DNA of 37,209 nt from Peptoniphilus_A harei_B (GTDB taxonomy: Bacteria > Bacillota > Clostridia > Tissierellales > Peptoniphilaceae): positions 1 through 37,209 of the forward strand of contig JAWGHR010000013.1 in the NCBI GenBank assembly GCA_032560695.1. The letters are read 5' to 3'. Under the pieces are notes generated by a model that was not told the DNA's origin, made no database searches, and saw only the letters and a list, made by a program, of their open reading frames with translations. The translations under genes were made by a program, and so were the position numbers. Numbering within the stretch: the stretch's first letter is position 1; each line of letters opens with the position of its first letter. Positions 24,901 through 31,240 of this stretch are shown here, piece after piece.

Positions 24901-27887
24901 ATTTCTATACAAAATACCCAGAAGCAACAGACAACTACAAGGTAGTAACAGAAGGTGTAGCTGGAGAAAGAACTACTACGTGGACTATCAAGAACTCTAA
25001 AATCGTAGAAGGACCTACACAAAAAGTAACAAAAGAACCAGTAGATGCAGTGATCAAAGTTGGTCAAAAAGACTACACAGGTACTTTTGAGACTAAGAAA
25101 ACAAAGGTCATAGAATTTAAAACTAAATATGTTGTAGATAATTCACTAGAGCCAGGTCAAGTAGTAGTAGAAAAAGAAGGTTCTCTTGGTGAAGAAGAAA
25201 CTATAGTAACTCATACAATCGTAAATGGCGAAGTGACTAAGTCAGAAGAAGGCACACCAACACAAACTAAGGCACCAGAAAAGAGAATTGTAAAAGTTGG
25301 ACCTGGAACAACAGACGGTACTCACACTTATACAAATAAAAAACCTTTTGAAGTGGAAGTAAGAGTAAATCCAAAGCTTCCAAAAGGTGAATATAATATT
25401 CTCCAAAAGGGTGTAGAAGGCGAAGAAGAATATACGGTTACTATTGAAAACTCAAAAGTAACTAACACTTCAGAACCAAAAGAAACAAAGGCACCTGTAA
25501 AAGAAATTATAGAAGTTGGTAGTGAAGACTATACTGGTATAGTGGAATATGTAGATAAAGATCCAATTCCTTATGAAACAGAAGTAACAGTTGACCCTAG
25601 CTTAAAACCAGGTGAAATTGTAGAAGATCAAAAGGGTGAACTTGGTGAACAAGAAACTAAGATCACTAGAACAATTACAAATGGTAAAGCTGGAGAAGAA
25701 AACCGTGGTGAAACTAAAGTAACAAAAGAACCTGTTAATAGAAAAATCAGAGTAGGTTCTAATACTACTGGTCAATATAAGGAAACTGAAACCATTCCAT
25801 TTGAAACAGAAGTTAGAGAAGACCCAACACTAGGAAAAGGTGAGTGGAAATATGCTGTAGTTGATGGTGTTCCTCAAACTGGTAAAAACGGTCTAAAAGA
25901 AAGAACATTAACTATAGAAAACTCTAAAGTAACAAATACTTCTGAATTCAATACTATTGAAGAGCCTAAGAATGCAGTAATCCTAGTTGGTGATAAAAGT
26001 TTTGAAGGTGAAGTAGAGCACAAAGAAGAAATTCCATTTGAATATACTGTAGAATATGATCCAGATTTCTATACAAACTATCCAGATGCTAAAGACAACT
26101 ACAAGATAGTAAAAGAAGGTGTTCCTGGGGAAAAAACAACTAAATGGACTATCAAAGACTCTGAAATTGTTGGAAAACCTGAAGAAAGTGTAACAAAAGA
26201 GCCAGTAAACGCAGTTATCAAGGTTGGTCAAAAAGACTTCACAGGAACTTTCGAAACTAAGAAGACTAAGGTTGTTGAGTTCGAAACAGAATACATTGAA
26301 GATGAAACTTTAGAACCAGGTAAGACAGTAGTCGAACAAGAAGGCGAACTTGGTGAAGATGAAATAACAGTAACTCATACTATAGAAAATGGTAAAGTTG
26401 TTAAATCAGAAGAAGGAAAGCCTGTAAGAACTAAGGACCCTGTTAAGAGAATTGTAAGAGTAGGTAAAAAACCAATTGAAGGAGAAAGTACTGAAATAGT
26501 AGAAAAAGAAATTCCTTACGAAACTAAGGTAATCTATGATGATACTCTTGATGCTGGTTTCCAAGAAATAGAAAAAGAAGGTAAGCCAGGTAAAGAAAAA
26601 GTAACTATAACAACAAAAATTGTTGATGGTAAACTCGTAACTACTGAATCAACTGAAAAGATTGAAGATAAGGAAGACAGAGTAGTAAGAGTTGGTGTTA
26701 AACCTGTTGTTAAAGAAGTAGAACTTGGTCATGATACTGAGTACAGACACAATCCAAAACTTAAAGCAGGCGAAGAAAAAGTTATCGAAAAAGGTTCTAA
26801 TGGATCTGTAAAATACACAACTACTTTCAACAAGGAAACTGGCAAGCTTGAAGTAACTGAAGAAAGAGTTGAACCAACAAACAAGGTTGTAGAATATGGT
26901 TCTAAGACTAATGACGAATTCAAGTTCGAAAGTGAACAAGCTTACAATGTAATCATTAGAGAAAATCCAAATCTTGAAGCTGGTAAACACAATGTACTTC
27001 AAAAAGGTATTGTAGGAAAAACTGAAACTACTGTTAAGATTGAAAACAGCAAGGAAGTTTCTAGGGATACTAAGACAATAAGAGAAAAACAAGACATGAT
27101 TATAGAAATCGGAACTAAGAATGTCTGCGAAATTCCACCAGTAGATCCAACAGATCCAAAGGACCCAACAGATCCAAAAGATCCGACAGATCCGACAGAT
27201 CCAAAGGACCCAACAGATCCAAAAGATCCGACAGATCCAACAGATCCAAAGGACCCAACAGATCCAAAAGATCCAACAGATCCAAAGGACCCAACAGATC
27301 CAAAGGACCCAACAGATCCAAAAGACCCAACAGATCCAAAGGACCCAACAGATCCAAAGGACCCAACAGATCCAAAGGACCCAACAGATCCAAAAGACCC
27401 AACAGATCCAAAAGATCCGACTGATCCTAAGGATCCATCAACACCAGGTGAAGATAAACCAAAGGATCCACATTATCCACCAAGACCAGGTGAGGATCCA
27501 CATTATCCACCAAGACCAGAAAGACCTAACAAACCTTATGAACCATCTGACAAGACACCTAACAAACCAGAAGATAAGACTCCTAACAAGATAGTAGAAA
27601 ATCCAAGTGAGGATCCAAAGGACCCACCAAAGGAATCTCCAGTAGTACCAAAGACTGAAGATGTAAAGGATACTGAAGAAGTTAAGGAAGAAATTTATCA
27701 AGAAGAGTTTGAAGATGACAACACAGTTGAAAACAAGACAAGTGAAAGAAAAGAAGCAAAAGTTGGTGACAAGGCGCCTAAGACACAGGACCCTGGCATC
27801 ATAAGAGAGATAGCATCAGCAGGTATTGCATCAGGTCTATTAGTTCTACTTGGTAGATTTAAGAGAAAAAAAGACGATGAAGAATAA
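21921..27887 (+). CDS. Giant cell-wall adhesin with Rib-like modules, about 12 G5 domains and a sortase-type C terminus
   Basis: A 1988-residue secreted surface protein. Signal peptide about 1-32 (FAVLSMATVMSISMSVKADA). Residues ~33-590 form an unassigned N-terminal domain with WGIEMEFDREQGQRTYTNFG, possibly the ligand-binding head. Two Rib/alpha-like modules follow (about 592-710 and 710-822; DDKGNKWTVTVDETTGEVTA and DDKGNVWNVSINETTGQVTA). About twelve G5 modules of ~75 residues span 824-1733, each ending IxVG-like (IIHVG, IIKVG, VIKVG, IVRVG, IIEIG). A DPTDPK repeat (about 1742-1840) gives a Pro-rich wall-spanning stalk. The C terminus is APKTQDPG (1952-1959), a hydrophobic helix and RFKRKKDDEE: a sorting signal with Gln in place of the usual Gly. 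The architecture recalls SasG/Aap biofilm proteins. G5 pairs 3-4 and 8-9 are close copies, showing internal duplication. Confidence 0.87.
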   Translation: MKKPIKNGKEVFAVLSMATVMSISMSVKADAASTESKKDLAVESAYTATIINDVATSGYTSGIEGSQEINAMDFIGLGLEFGDEIVPTAQQAPQEATDPNYAEDEKNVGFYKETQLERGNGPAFSIPNQPSMDYLDGFRYTTLEPSATSKSKTLWGIEMEFDREQGQRTYTNFGFTNSGLMGGYLDTGVISANDVGVKVAEDEGFKEANYKAESEINITASRAQRNLNLYATVGDLAHINNIENKNTTIGWKSDYSKDAISQKLKATQGTGNVTFDFTVNPWPNENDQLDLIYLNGDYDKKEFVQGQTINTGIKVENLDGNARERLVGQVYHPVSGEVVPGAEAYIDENYMVVVKMPEGALKKDENGKTVINEESIFSKAGYKNIQSLDVKFFARPRTEAEFRAIGIEANYDADNYTPTGAGTEVINHKGEDVTIDKQGIARYDHYNKVGEFKINLDDTMYYDQRFEDGNNEDTTQVDISDVKPGEPFNVKIVQPDNPGPTDKSADDMNGAQDRGEAAGELNLRLFDKENKGKAPKDQWKIDVEGKDISKFTITPPASAKAGDSTAVGVKYTYTNGSTDFHWFHFVVQESTYIKPEYDTQVNFPVNKQTSPATLKEDAKKIKPDHYTLPDTLETDDAGNKLATDDKGNKWTVTVDETTGEVTAKPVNPDDFDGGEKLTVPVIAHYKDPQKPGEDITEEAHADFVIEEKANMTPRYNAKAGKAGDTLTSDVILNEEDRYNRRPGKFTLDSPTYTDDKGNVWNVSINETTGQVTATVPNAEEGQTIDGALLNVPVTAHYYEEDEDGNIVEAGTKQTEVQFVASGTEEKVEKILEVPFETKVEKDPDLKKGEIKVVQEGKVGSKKVTYTIKDSKITDTQEEELETPQERIIHVGEGTEDGKHEIKETVEVPYEVEIQFDDTLKPGEQKVTQEGIPGEKTRTTTITIQDGKVTNTQEGEFNQTKAPKKKIIKVGANTEGKVEHVEPIPFKYDVQYDPDFYTKYPEATDNYKVVTEGVAGERTTTWTIKNSKIVEGPTQKVTKEPVDAVIKVGQKDYTGTFETKKTKVIEFKTKYVVDNSLEPGQVVVEKEGSLGEEETIVTHTIVNGEVTKSEEGTPTQTKAPEKRIVKVGPGTTDGTHTYTNKKPFEVEVRVNPKLPKGEYNILQKGVEGEEEYTVTIENSKVTNTSEPKETKAPVKEIIEVGSEDYTGIVEYVDKDPIPYETEVTVDPSLKPGEIVEDQKGELGEQETKITRTITNGKAGEENRGETKVTKEPVNRKIRVGSNTTGQYKETETIPFETEVREDPTLGKGEWKYAVVDGVPQTGKNGLKERTLTIENSKVTNTSEFNTIEEPKNAVILVGDKSFEGEVEHKEEIPFEYTVEYDPDFYTNYPDAKDNYKIVKEGVPGEKTTKWTIKDSEIVGKPEESVTKEPVNAVIKVGQKDFTGTFETKKTKVVEFETEYIEDETLEPGKTVVEQEGELGEDEITVTHTIENGKVVKSEEGKPVRTKDPVKRIVRVGKKPIEGESTEIVEKEIPYETKVIYDDTLDAGFQEIEKEGKPGKEKVTITTKIVDGKLVTTESTEKIEDKEDRVVRVGVKPVVKEVELGHDTEYRHNPKLKAGEEKVIEKGSNGSVKYTTTFNKETGKLEVTEERVEPTNKVVEYGSKTNDEFKFESEQAYNVIIRENPNLEAGKHNVLQKGIVGKTETTVKIENSKEVSRDTKTIREKQDMIIEIGTKNVCEIPPVDPTDPKDPTDPKDPTDPTDPKDPTDPKDPTDPTDPKDPTDPKDPTDPKDPTDPKDPTDPKDPTDPKDPTDPKDPTDPKDPTDPKDPTDPKDPTDPKDPSTPGEDKPKDPHYPPRPGEDPHYPPRPERPNKPYEPSDKTPNKPEDKTPNKIVENPSEDPKDPPKESPVVPKTEDVKDTEEVKEEIYQEEFEDDNTVENKTSERKEAKVGDKAPKTQDPGIIREIASAGIASGLLVLLGRFKRKKDDEE
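27145..27437 (+). repeat. 18-bp coding tandem repeat (DPTDPK)
   Basis: Repeats of GATCCAACAGATCCAAAG and close variants encode DPTDPK, with occasional shortened DPT units. Units are nearly identical at DNA level, so the tract should be prone to slippage and length variation in 6-residue steps without breaking the frame. Confidence 0.9.
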
Positions 27888-27901
27888 AAATTAATTTTTT
27901 G

Positions 27902-27927
27902 AGACAGTCCATGGGGCTGTCTTTTTT
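27902..27927 (+). terminator. Intrinsic terminator after the giant adhesin
   Basis: AGACAGTCC, loop ATG, GGGCTGTCT (one G-T pair), then T run. Confidence 0.85.
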
Positions 27928-27945
27928 ATGGAAATTTATAAGTTA

Positions 27946-27975
27946 TTGTAAAAATTGCGACTTAAATGGTATTAT
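27946..27975 (+). promoter_or_regulatory. Promoter of the apbE operon
   Basis: TTGTAA (27946-27951), 18-base spacer ending TGG, TATTAT (27970-27975); also an extended -10. Confidence 0.6.
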
Positions 27976-27990
27976 AGAGGAGGTGATATT

Positions 27991-29118
27991 ATGAAAAAAA
28001 TTTTAATGGCTCTTGGCCTTAGCGGTCTTTTAATTTTATCTGGCTGCAAGAACCAGGGAGCAAACAATATAAAAAATGAAAGCACAAACTCAAATGAAAG
28101 TGTGGCATCTATTGAAGTCAATAAGGATGGCGACAAGCAAGAGATTGAATTTTACGACACTTTTGACACAGTGATTCACATTGCCATCTACACTGATGAC
28201 GACGACTTTGCAAAGGAGAATCTAGCCTATGCCAAGGATAGATTTGAAGAGCTCCACAAACTTTTTGACAACTACAGGACCTATGATGGCCTTGTAAACG
28301 TCAAGACAATTAATGATGAAGCGGGTGTAAAACCAGTAGTGGTTGATGATACTTTATTTGACCTGATAAAGATTTCTATTGATGACTACAAAAACATCTC
28401 TCACAATACAAATGTTGCCCTTGGACCTGTTACAAAACTTTGGAACGAGTACAGAGAACTTTATGAAGCTGGAAAAACTAAGGAAGAAGTTATTGCCCTA
28501 AAGGGCGAGGCTCTACCAAGTGATGAAGAATTAGAAAAGCTCCGTCCTTTTACAAATATTGAAAATGTAAAATTAGATGAAGGGAAAAAATCTGTTGAAA
28601 TAGATAAGGGCATGGAGCTTGACTTGGGAGCAACTGCCAAGGGTTATGCCACTGAACTTGTGGCCCAAGAACTTCGTGAGAGGGGAGTTACTTCTTGTGT
28701 TATTTCTGCTGGTGGCAACGTCAGGATCATTGGCAAGCCAACAGATGGAAGGGACAACTTTAAGATTGGAATCCAAAACCCGGACCTAGAAAGTTCTGAA
28801 CAAGTTTTGACAGCTTTAAATGTTGCCAACACTTCTATTGTTACAAGTGGTGACTACCAAAGGTATTTTGAAGTTGACGGTGTTAGATATTGTCACATTA
28901 TTGACCCAGATACTTTGAAGCCAGCTAAGGATATGAAGTCTGCAACTGTAATCAAAGAAGACTCTGGTCTTTGTGACTTTTTATCAACTGCTGCCTTTAA
29001 TTCTACTGACGATGAAATAAAAGAATTGTCAGAAAAGGCTGGAGCAGGAATTGTTTGGGTAGACAAGGACATGAATATGAAGGCCACAGAGAATGCTCTC
29101 AAGTACATGGATGAGTAG
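27991..29118 (+). CDS. apbE: FAD:protein FMN transferase, lipoprotein
   Basis: A 375-residue lipoprotein flavin transferase that attaches FMN from FAD to Thr/Ser of target redox proteins outside the membrane. The lipobox is LSGC with Cys19. ApbE core: FYDTFDTVIHIAIYTDDD, MELDLGATAKGYATELVAQE (Mg/FAD site), VISAGGNVRIIGKP, and VRYCHIIDPDTLKPAKD followed by TVIKEDSGLCDFLSTAAF. I chose ATG 27991 because GGAGGTGAT lies just upstream and gives a proper lipoprotein signal; an in-frame start at 27955 lies in the promoter. A membrane protein follows after 8 bases. No FMN-binding target (RnfG/NqrC type) is in the window, so the substrate protein is elsewhere. Confidence 0.92.
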   Translation: MKKILMALGLSGLLILSGCKNQGANNIKNESTNSNESVASIEVNKDGDKQEIEFYDTFDTVIHIAIYTDDDDFAKENLAYAKDRFEELHKLFDNYRTYDGLVNVKTINDEAGVKPVVVDDTLFDLIKISIDDYKNISHNTNVALGPVTKLWNEYRELYEAGKTKEEVIALKGEALPSDEELEKLRPFTNIENVKLDEGKKSVEIDKGMELDLGATAKGYATELVAQELRERGVTSCVISAGGNVRIIGKPTDGRDNFKIGIQNPDLESSEQVLTALNVANTSIVTSGDYQRYFEVDGVRYCHIIDPDTLKPAKDMKSATVIKEDSGLCDFLSTAAFNSTDDEIKELSEKAGAGIVWVDKDMNMKATENALKYMDE

Positions 29119-29126
29119 GAAGAATT

Positions 29127-29624
29127 ATGAGAAATAACACTCGAGCTTTAATTTTTCACATCTTAATAGTTTTTATAACCTTCGCCGTGGCTAGTCTTAT
29201 TAACTTGTCTAGTCAGGTTAGGGATCTTGTATACGGAAATATTGCCTTCAAAGTTATTTTAGTGGGATTCATTGTAATTCTTTACTTTAATTTTGGTAAG
29301 GGACTTTCGAAGAAGAATGCCAGGAGCTTGGACTTCTTTGCAGGTAATTTAATCTGGCTAATTGGCATAATCTTGTTTGCCTTTGCCTTTGTGGGCCTTG
29401 GAAGAGAAGTTTTCTCAAGTTCAGTGGGAGGATCCTATTGGAAGTTTCCTTTGGAATTTTTTTTGATGCCTCAGGTTTATGCTATTAAGATTTTGGGGAT
29501 ATCTTACAACCCCCTAAGCCTTTTTGTGGCAAGTCTTATACCTGGTTTTATCTATGGTATGTCTATTAAGATTTCAAGATCCAGGATAATAAGAAGGAAT
29601 AGGGCAAAAATGAGAAGAAGATAG
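29127..29624 (+). CDS. Small polytopic membrane protein of unknown function
   Basis: A 165-residue protein with four hydrophobic segments (around 8-27, 39-55, 73-93 and 130-147) and a strongly basic C-terminal tail (SRIIRRNRAKMRRR), so the C terminus should face the cytoplasm. No family recognised. It sits between apbE and a PgpA-family gene with 8-base gaps on both sides, so all three are one operon. A membrane or envelope role is plausible, but no catalytic motif is visible. Confidence 0.75.
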   Translation: MRNNTRALIFHILIVFITFAVASLINLSSQVRDLVYGNIAFKVILVGFIVILYFNFGKGLSKKNARSLDFFAGNLIWLIGIILFAFAFVGLGREVFSSSVGGSYWKFPLEFFLMPQVYAIKILGISYNPLSLFVASLIPGFIYGMSIKISRSRIIRRNRAKMRRR

Positions 29625-29632
29625 GAGGAAGT

Positions 29633-30139
29633 ATGAAGGATAAATTTTATAAATATGACATGGAAGAACTCTATGAACTCACTGTCAAGAGACTAGAGGA
29701 CTTTGGAATAGAATTAGAAGAAATTGCGAAACTCGTGCAAGAATTGCAGGGAGATTATATTAAGGACTTGAGTCTTGAGAGGTGCTTTGAAAGTGTGGAG
29801 AGTGTTGTTAGGAAGAGGGAATCTATCCACGCAATCCTAACTGGACTTGCCCTAGACGACTTGGCTAATGAAGGCAAACTTCCTGAACCTCTCTTGTCAA
29901 TTATAAGAGATGACGAAGGCCTTTATGGAATCGACGAAATCCTGACTCTTGGAATTGTAAATATGTATGGGACAATTGGTCTGACAAATTTTGGTTATCT
30001 TGATAAGAAAAAAATTGGCATAATCAAAGACTTAGATGAAAAGAAAAAGGTTGAAAGAGTGACTACTTTTGCCGACGACTTGGTAGCAGCCATAGCTGCA
30101 GCAGCATGTGCAAGAGTAGCCCACCAAAATAAAGAATAA
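29633..30139 (+). CDS. pgpA: Phosphatidylglycerophosphatase A family protein (YutG-like)
   Basis: A 168-residue protein similar along its length to B. subtilis YutG, of the PgpA family: VRKRESIHAILTGLALDDLA, LLSIIRDDEGLYGIDEILTL, GIVNMYGTIGLTNFGYLDK and FADDLVAAIAAAACARVAH. The DDEGLYGIDE and DDLVAA acidic clusters fit the family's metal-dependent phosphatase role on phosphatidylglycerol phosphate, although the soluble Firmicutes branch is less well characterised than membrane E. coli PgpA. AGGAGG precedes the ATG. Last gene of the apbE operon; its likely terminator lies inside the 3' end of the convergent regulator gene. Confidence 0.82.
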   Translation: MKDKFYKYDMEELYELTVKRLEDFGIELEEIAKLVQELQGDYIKDLSLERCFESVESVVRKRESIHAILTGLALDDLANEGKLPEPLLSIIRDDEGLYGIDEILTLGIVNMYGTIGLTNFGYLDKKKIGIIKDLDEKKKVERVTTFADDLVAAIAAAACARVAHQNKE

Positions 30140-30190
30140 ATTTATTAATTAAAATTTTAAGATAAGAAAAGAAAATAAAATAAAATAAAG

Positions 30191-30835
30191 TTATAAAATG
30201 CGGAAGGTCTTATTGTGATAATCGATGAGGCCTTCTTTTTTTAGTTTTGAAAGTTCACGAGACAGTGAAGATCTATTTAAGTTCAAAAACTGGGCAAGCT
30301 CACTAATGTTAAAATCGATTGTAAAGTATTTTGACTTTCTCTTACGAGCCTCATTAGATAAAAAGCATAAAATCTTTGCACGAGATGAGGGCAAGCTAAG
30401 TAGGTTTAGCTTGTCGCGCATAAATAAATTTTTCCCTGCTAAGATTTTTATTAGATTGTCTTGGACCTTTAAGAGGGAAGAGGCACCTGATGACTTGTAG
30501 GCCTTGTAGTCAAAGTAGAGAACTTCTGAGTCACAAGATGCCACAACAGATAATGGAATCTCTCCCACATCTTTTATTAGGACTGACTCAGCAAAGAGGG
30601 CTGGGCCAGTTAACTTTGACAAGATTGCCTTGTTGCCAAAGACGTCTTCAAGAGACAAGTCCACTTGACCTCTTAAGAGAATGCCAAAATAATTTATCTC
30701 GTCCCCAATAGTAAAAATAATTTCCTTGGCATCATAAGTTTTCACAGCTGATATAAAGTTTTCTATTTCTATTATTTCTTCGTCATCAAGACCCTTAAAG
30801 AGGGCCAAATTTTTTAAAATTTCAATATCATTCAT
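30191..30835 (-). CDS. Crp/Fnr family transcriptional regulator
   Basis: A 214-residue regulator: cyclic-nucleotide-binding-like beta barrel (about 1-120; IIFTIGDEINYFGILLRGQV) and C-terminal winged helix (about 145-214; FNISELAQFLNLNRSSLSRE). It lacks the N-terminal Cys cluster of FNR, so it is not an oxygen-sensing Fe-S FNR; only two isolated Cys are present. The consensus cAMP-contact residues are not obvious, so the effector is unknown. Divergent from the ferredoxin/hydrogenase pair across a 116-base gap with GAGGTG as its ribosome site; control of that pair is a reasonable guess. Confidence 0.88.
   Translation of the reverse strand: MNDIEILKNLALFKGLDDEEIIEIENFISAVKTYDAKEIIFTIGDEINYFGILLRGQVDLSLEDVFGNKAILSKLTGPALFAESVLIKDVGEIPLSVVASCDSEVLYFDYKAYKSSGASSLLKVQDNLIKILAGKNLFMRDKLNLLSLPSSRAKILCFLSNEARKRKSKYFTIDFNISELAQFLNLNRSSLSRELSKLKKEGLIDYHNKTFRIL
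30203..30242 (+). terminator. Plus-strand terminator embedded in the convergent regulator gene
   Basis: GAAGGTCTTAT (30203-30213) pairs with ATGAGGCCTTC (30225-30235), 11 bp with G-T pairs, followed by seven T. It serves the apbE operon while also encoding the last residues of the minus-strand regulator. Confidence 0.7.
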
Positions 30836-30951
30836 GTCACACCTCTTTTATATTGTACCATTATTAATATTGTTATCATAAATTAATTATAATGATTGAA
30901 GAAATGATTGTTAAATGTTAAACTATCCTTATAGAGTGATGAGGAGGATAT

Positions 30952-31224
30952 ATGAAAGTTACTATTTGTATGGGTGCAAGATGCACTCTTATGGGAGCTA
31001 ACGCTATTTATGATGCAGTAGAGTACTTACAAGATCATTTGTGTGGACCAGAGTCCGAACTATGTTCTGCTGAAAATTTGGAAGTTGAATTTGCACATTG
31101 TCTAAACTATTGCAAGATTCACAACAACGAAGCATCACCTGTTGTTATTGTTGACGACGAGATAATGCTAAAGGCTACTGCACAAGAAGTTAGTGCAAAA
31201 ATAATTGATAAATTAAGAATATAA
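30952..31224 (+). CDS. Thioredoxin-like [2Fe-2S] ferredoxin (NuoE-like)
   Basis: A 90-residue small redox protein. Cys6, Cys11, Cys50 and Cys54 (CMGARC and CLNYC) form the C-x4-C...C-x3-C pattern of thioredoxin-like [2Fe-2S] ferredoxins and NuoE/HydC subunits, here reduced to the cluster domain. Cys31 and Cys38 are extra and flank a loop. It lies 16 bases before the hydrogenase gene, so it is probably its electron partner or an auxiliary subunit. GAGGAGG precedes the ATG. Confidence 0.82.
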   Translation: MKVTICMGARCTLMGANAIYDAVEYLQDHLCGPESELCSAENLEVEFAHCLNYCKIHNNEASPVVIVDDEIMLKATAQEVSAKIIDKLRI

Positions 31225-31240
31225 GTAATAAGGGGAAACG

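Noticed and set aside
24558..25067. Long minus-strand open frame within the adhesin gene
   Set aside because: Phe/Tyr/Ser-rich antisense shadow of repetitive G5 coding sequence, without ribosome site or family resemblance.
27115..27411. Minus-strand Leu/Asp/Gly-repeat open frame
   Set aside because: Antisense reading of the DPTDPK repeat, not a gene.
30836..30951. Rex or Crp-type operator before the ferredoxin/hydrogenase genes
   Set aside because: TTGTTAAATGTTAA has one good Rex half-site but a poor second half; an ATCAT...ATGAT pair 12 bases apart is too weak in this AT-rich stretch.
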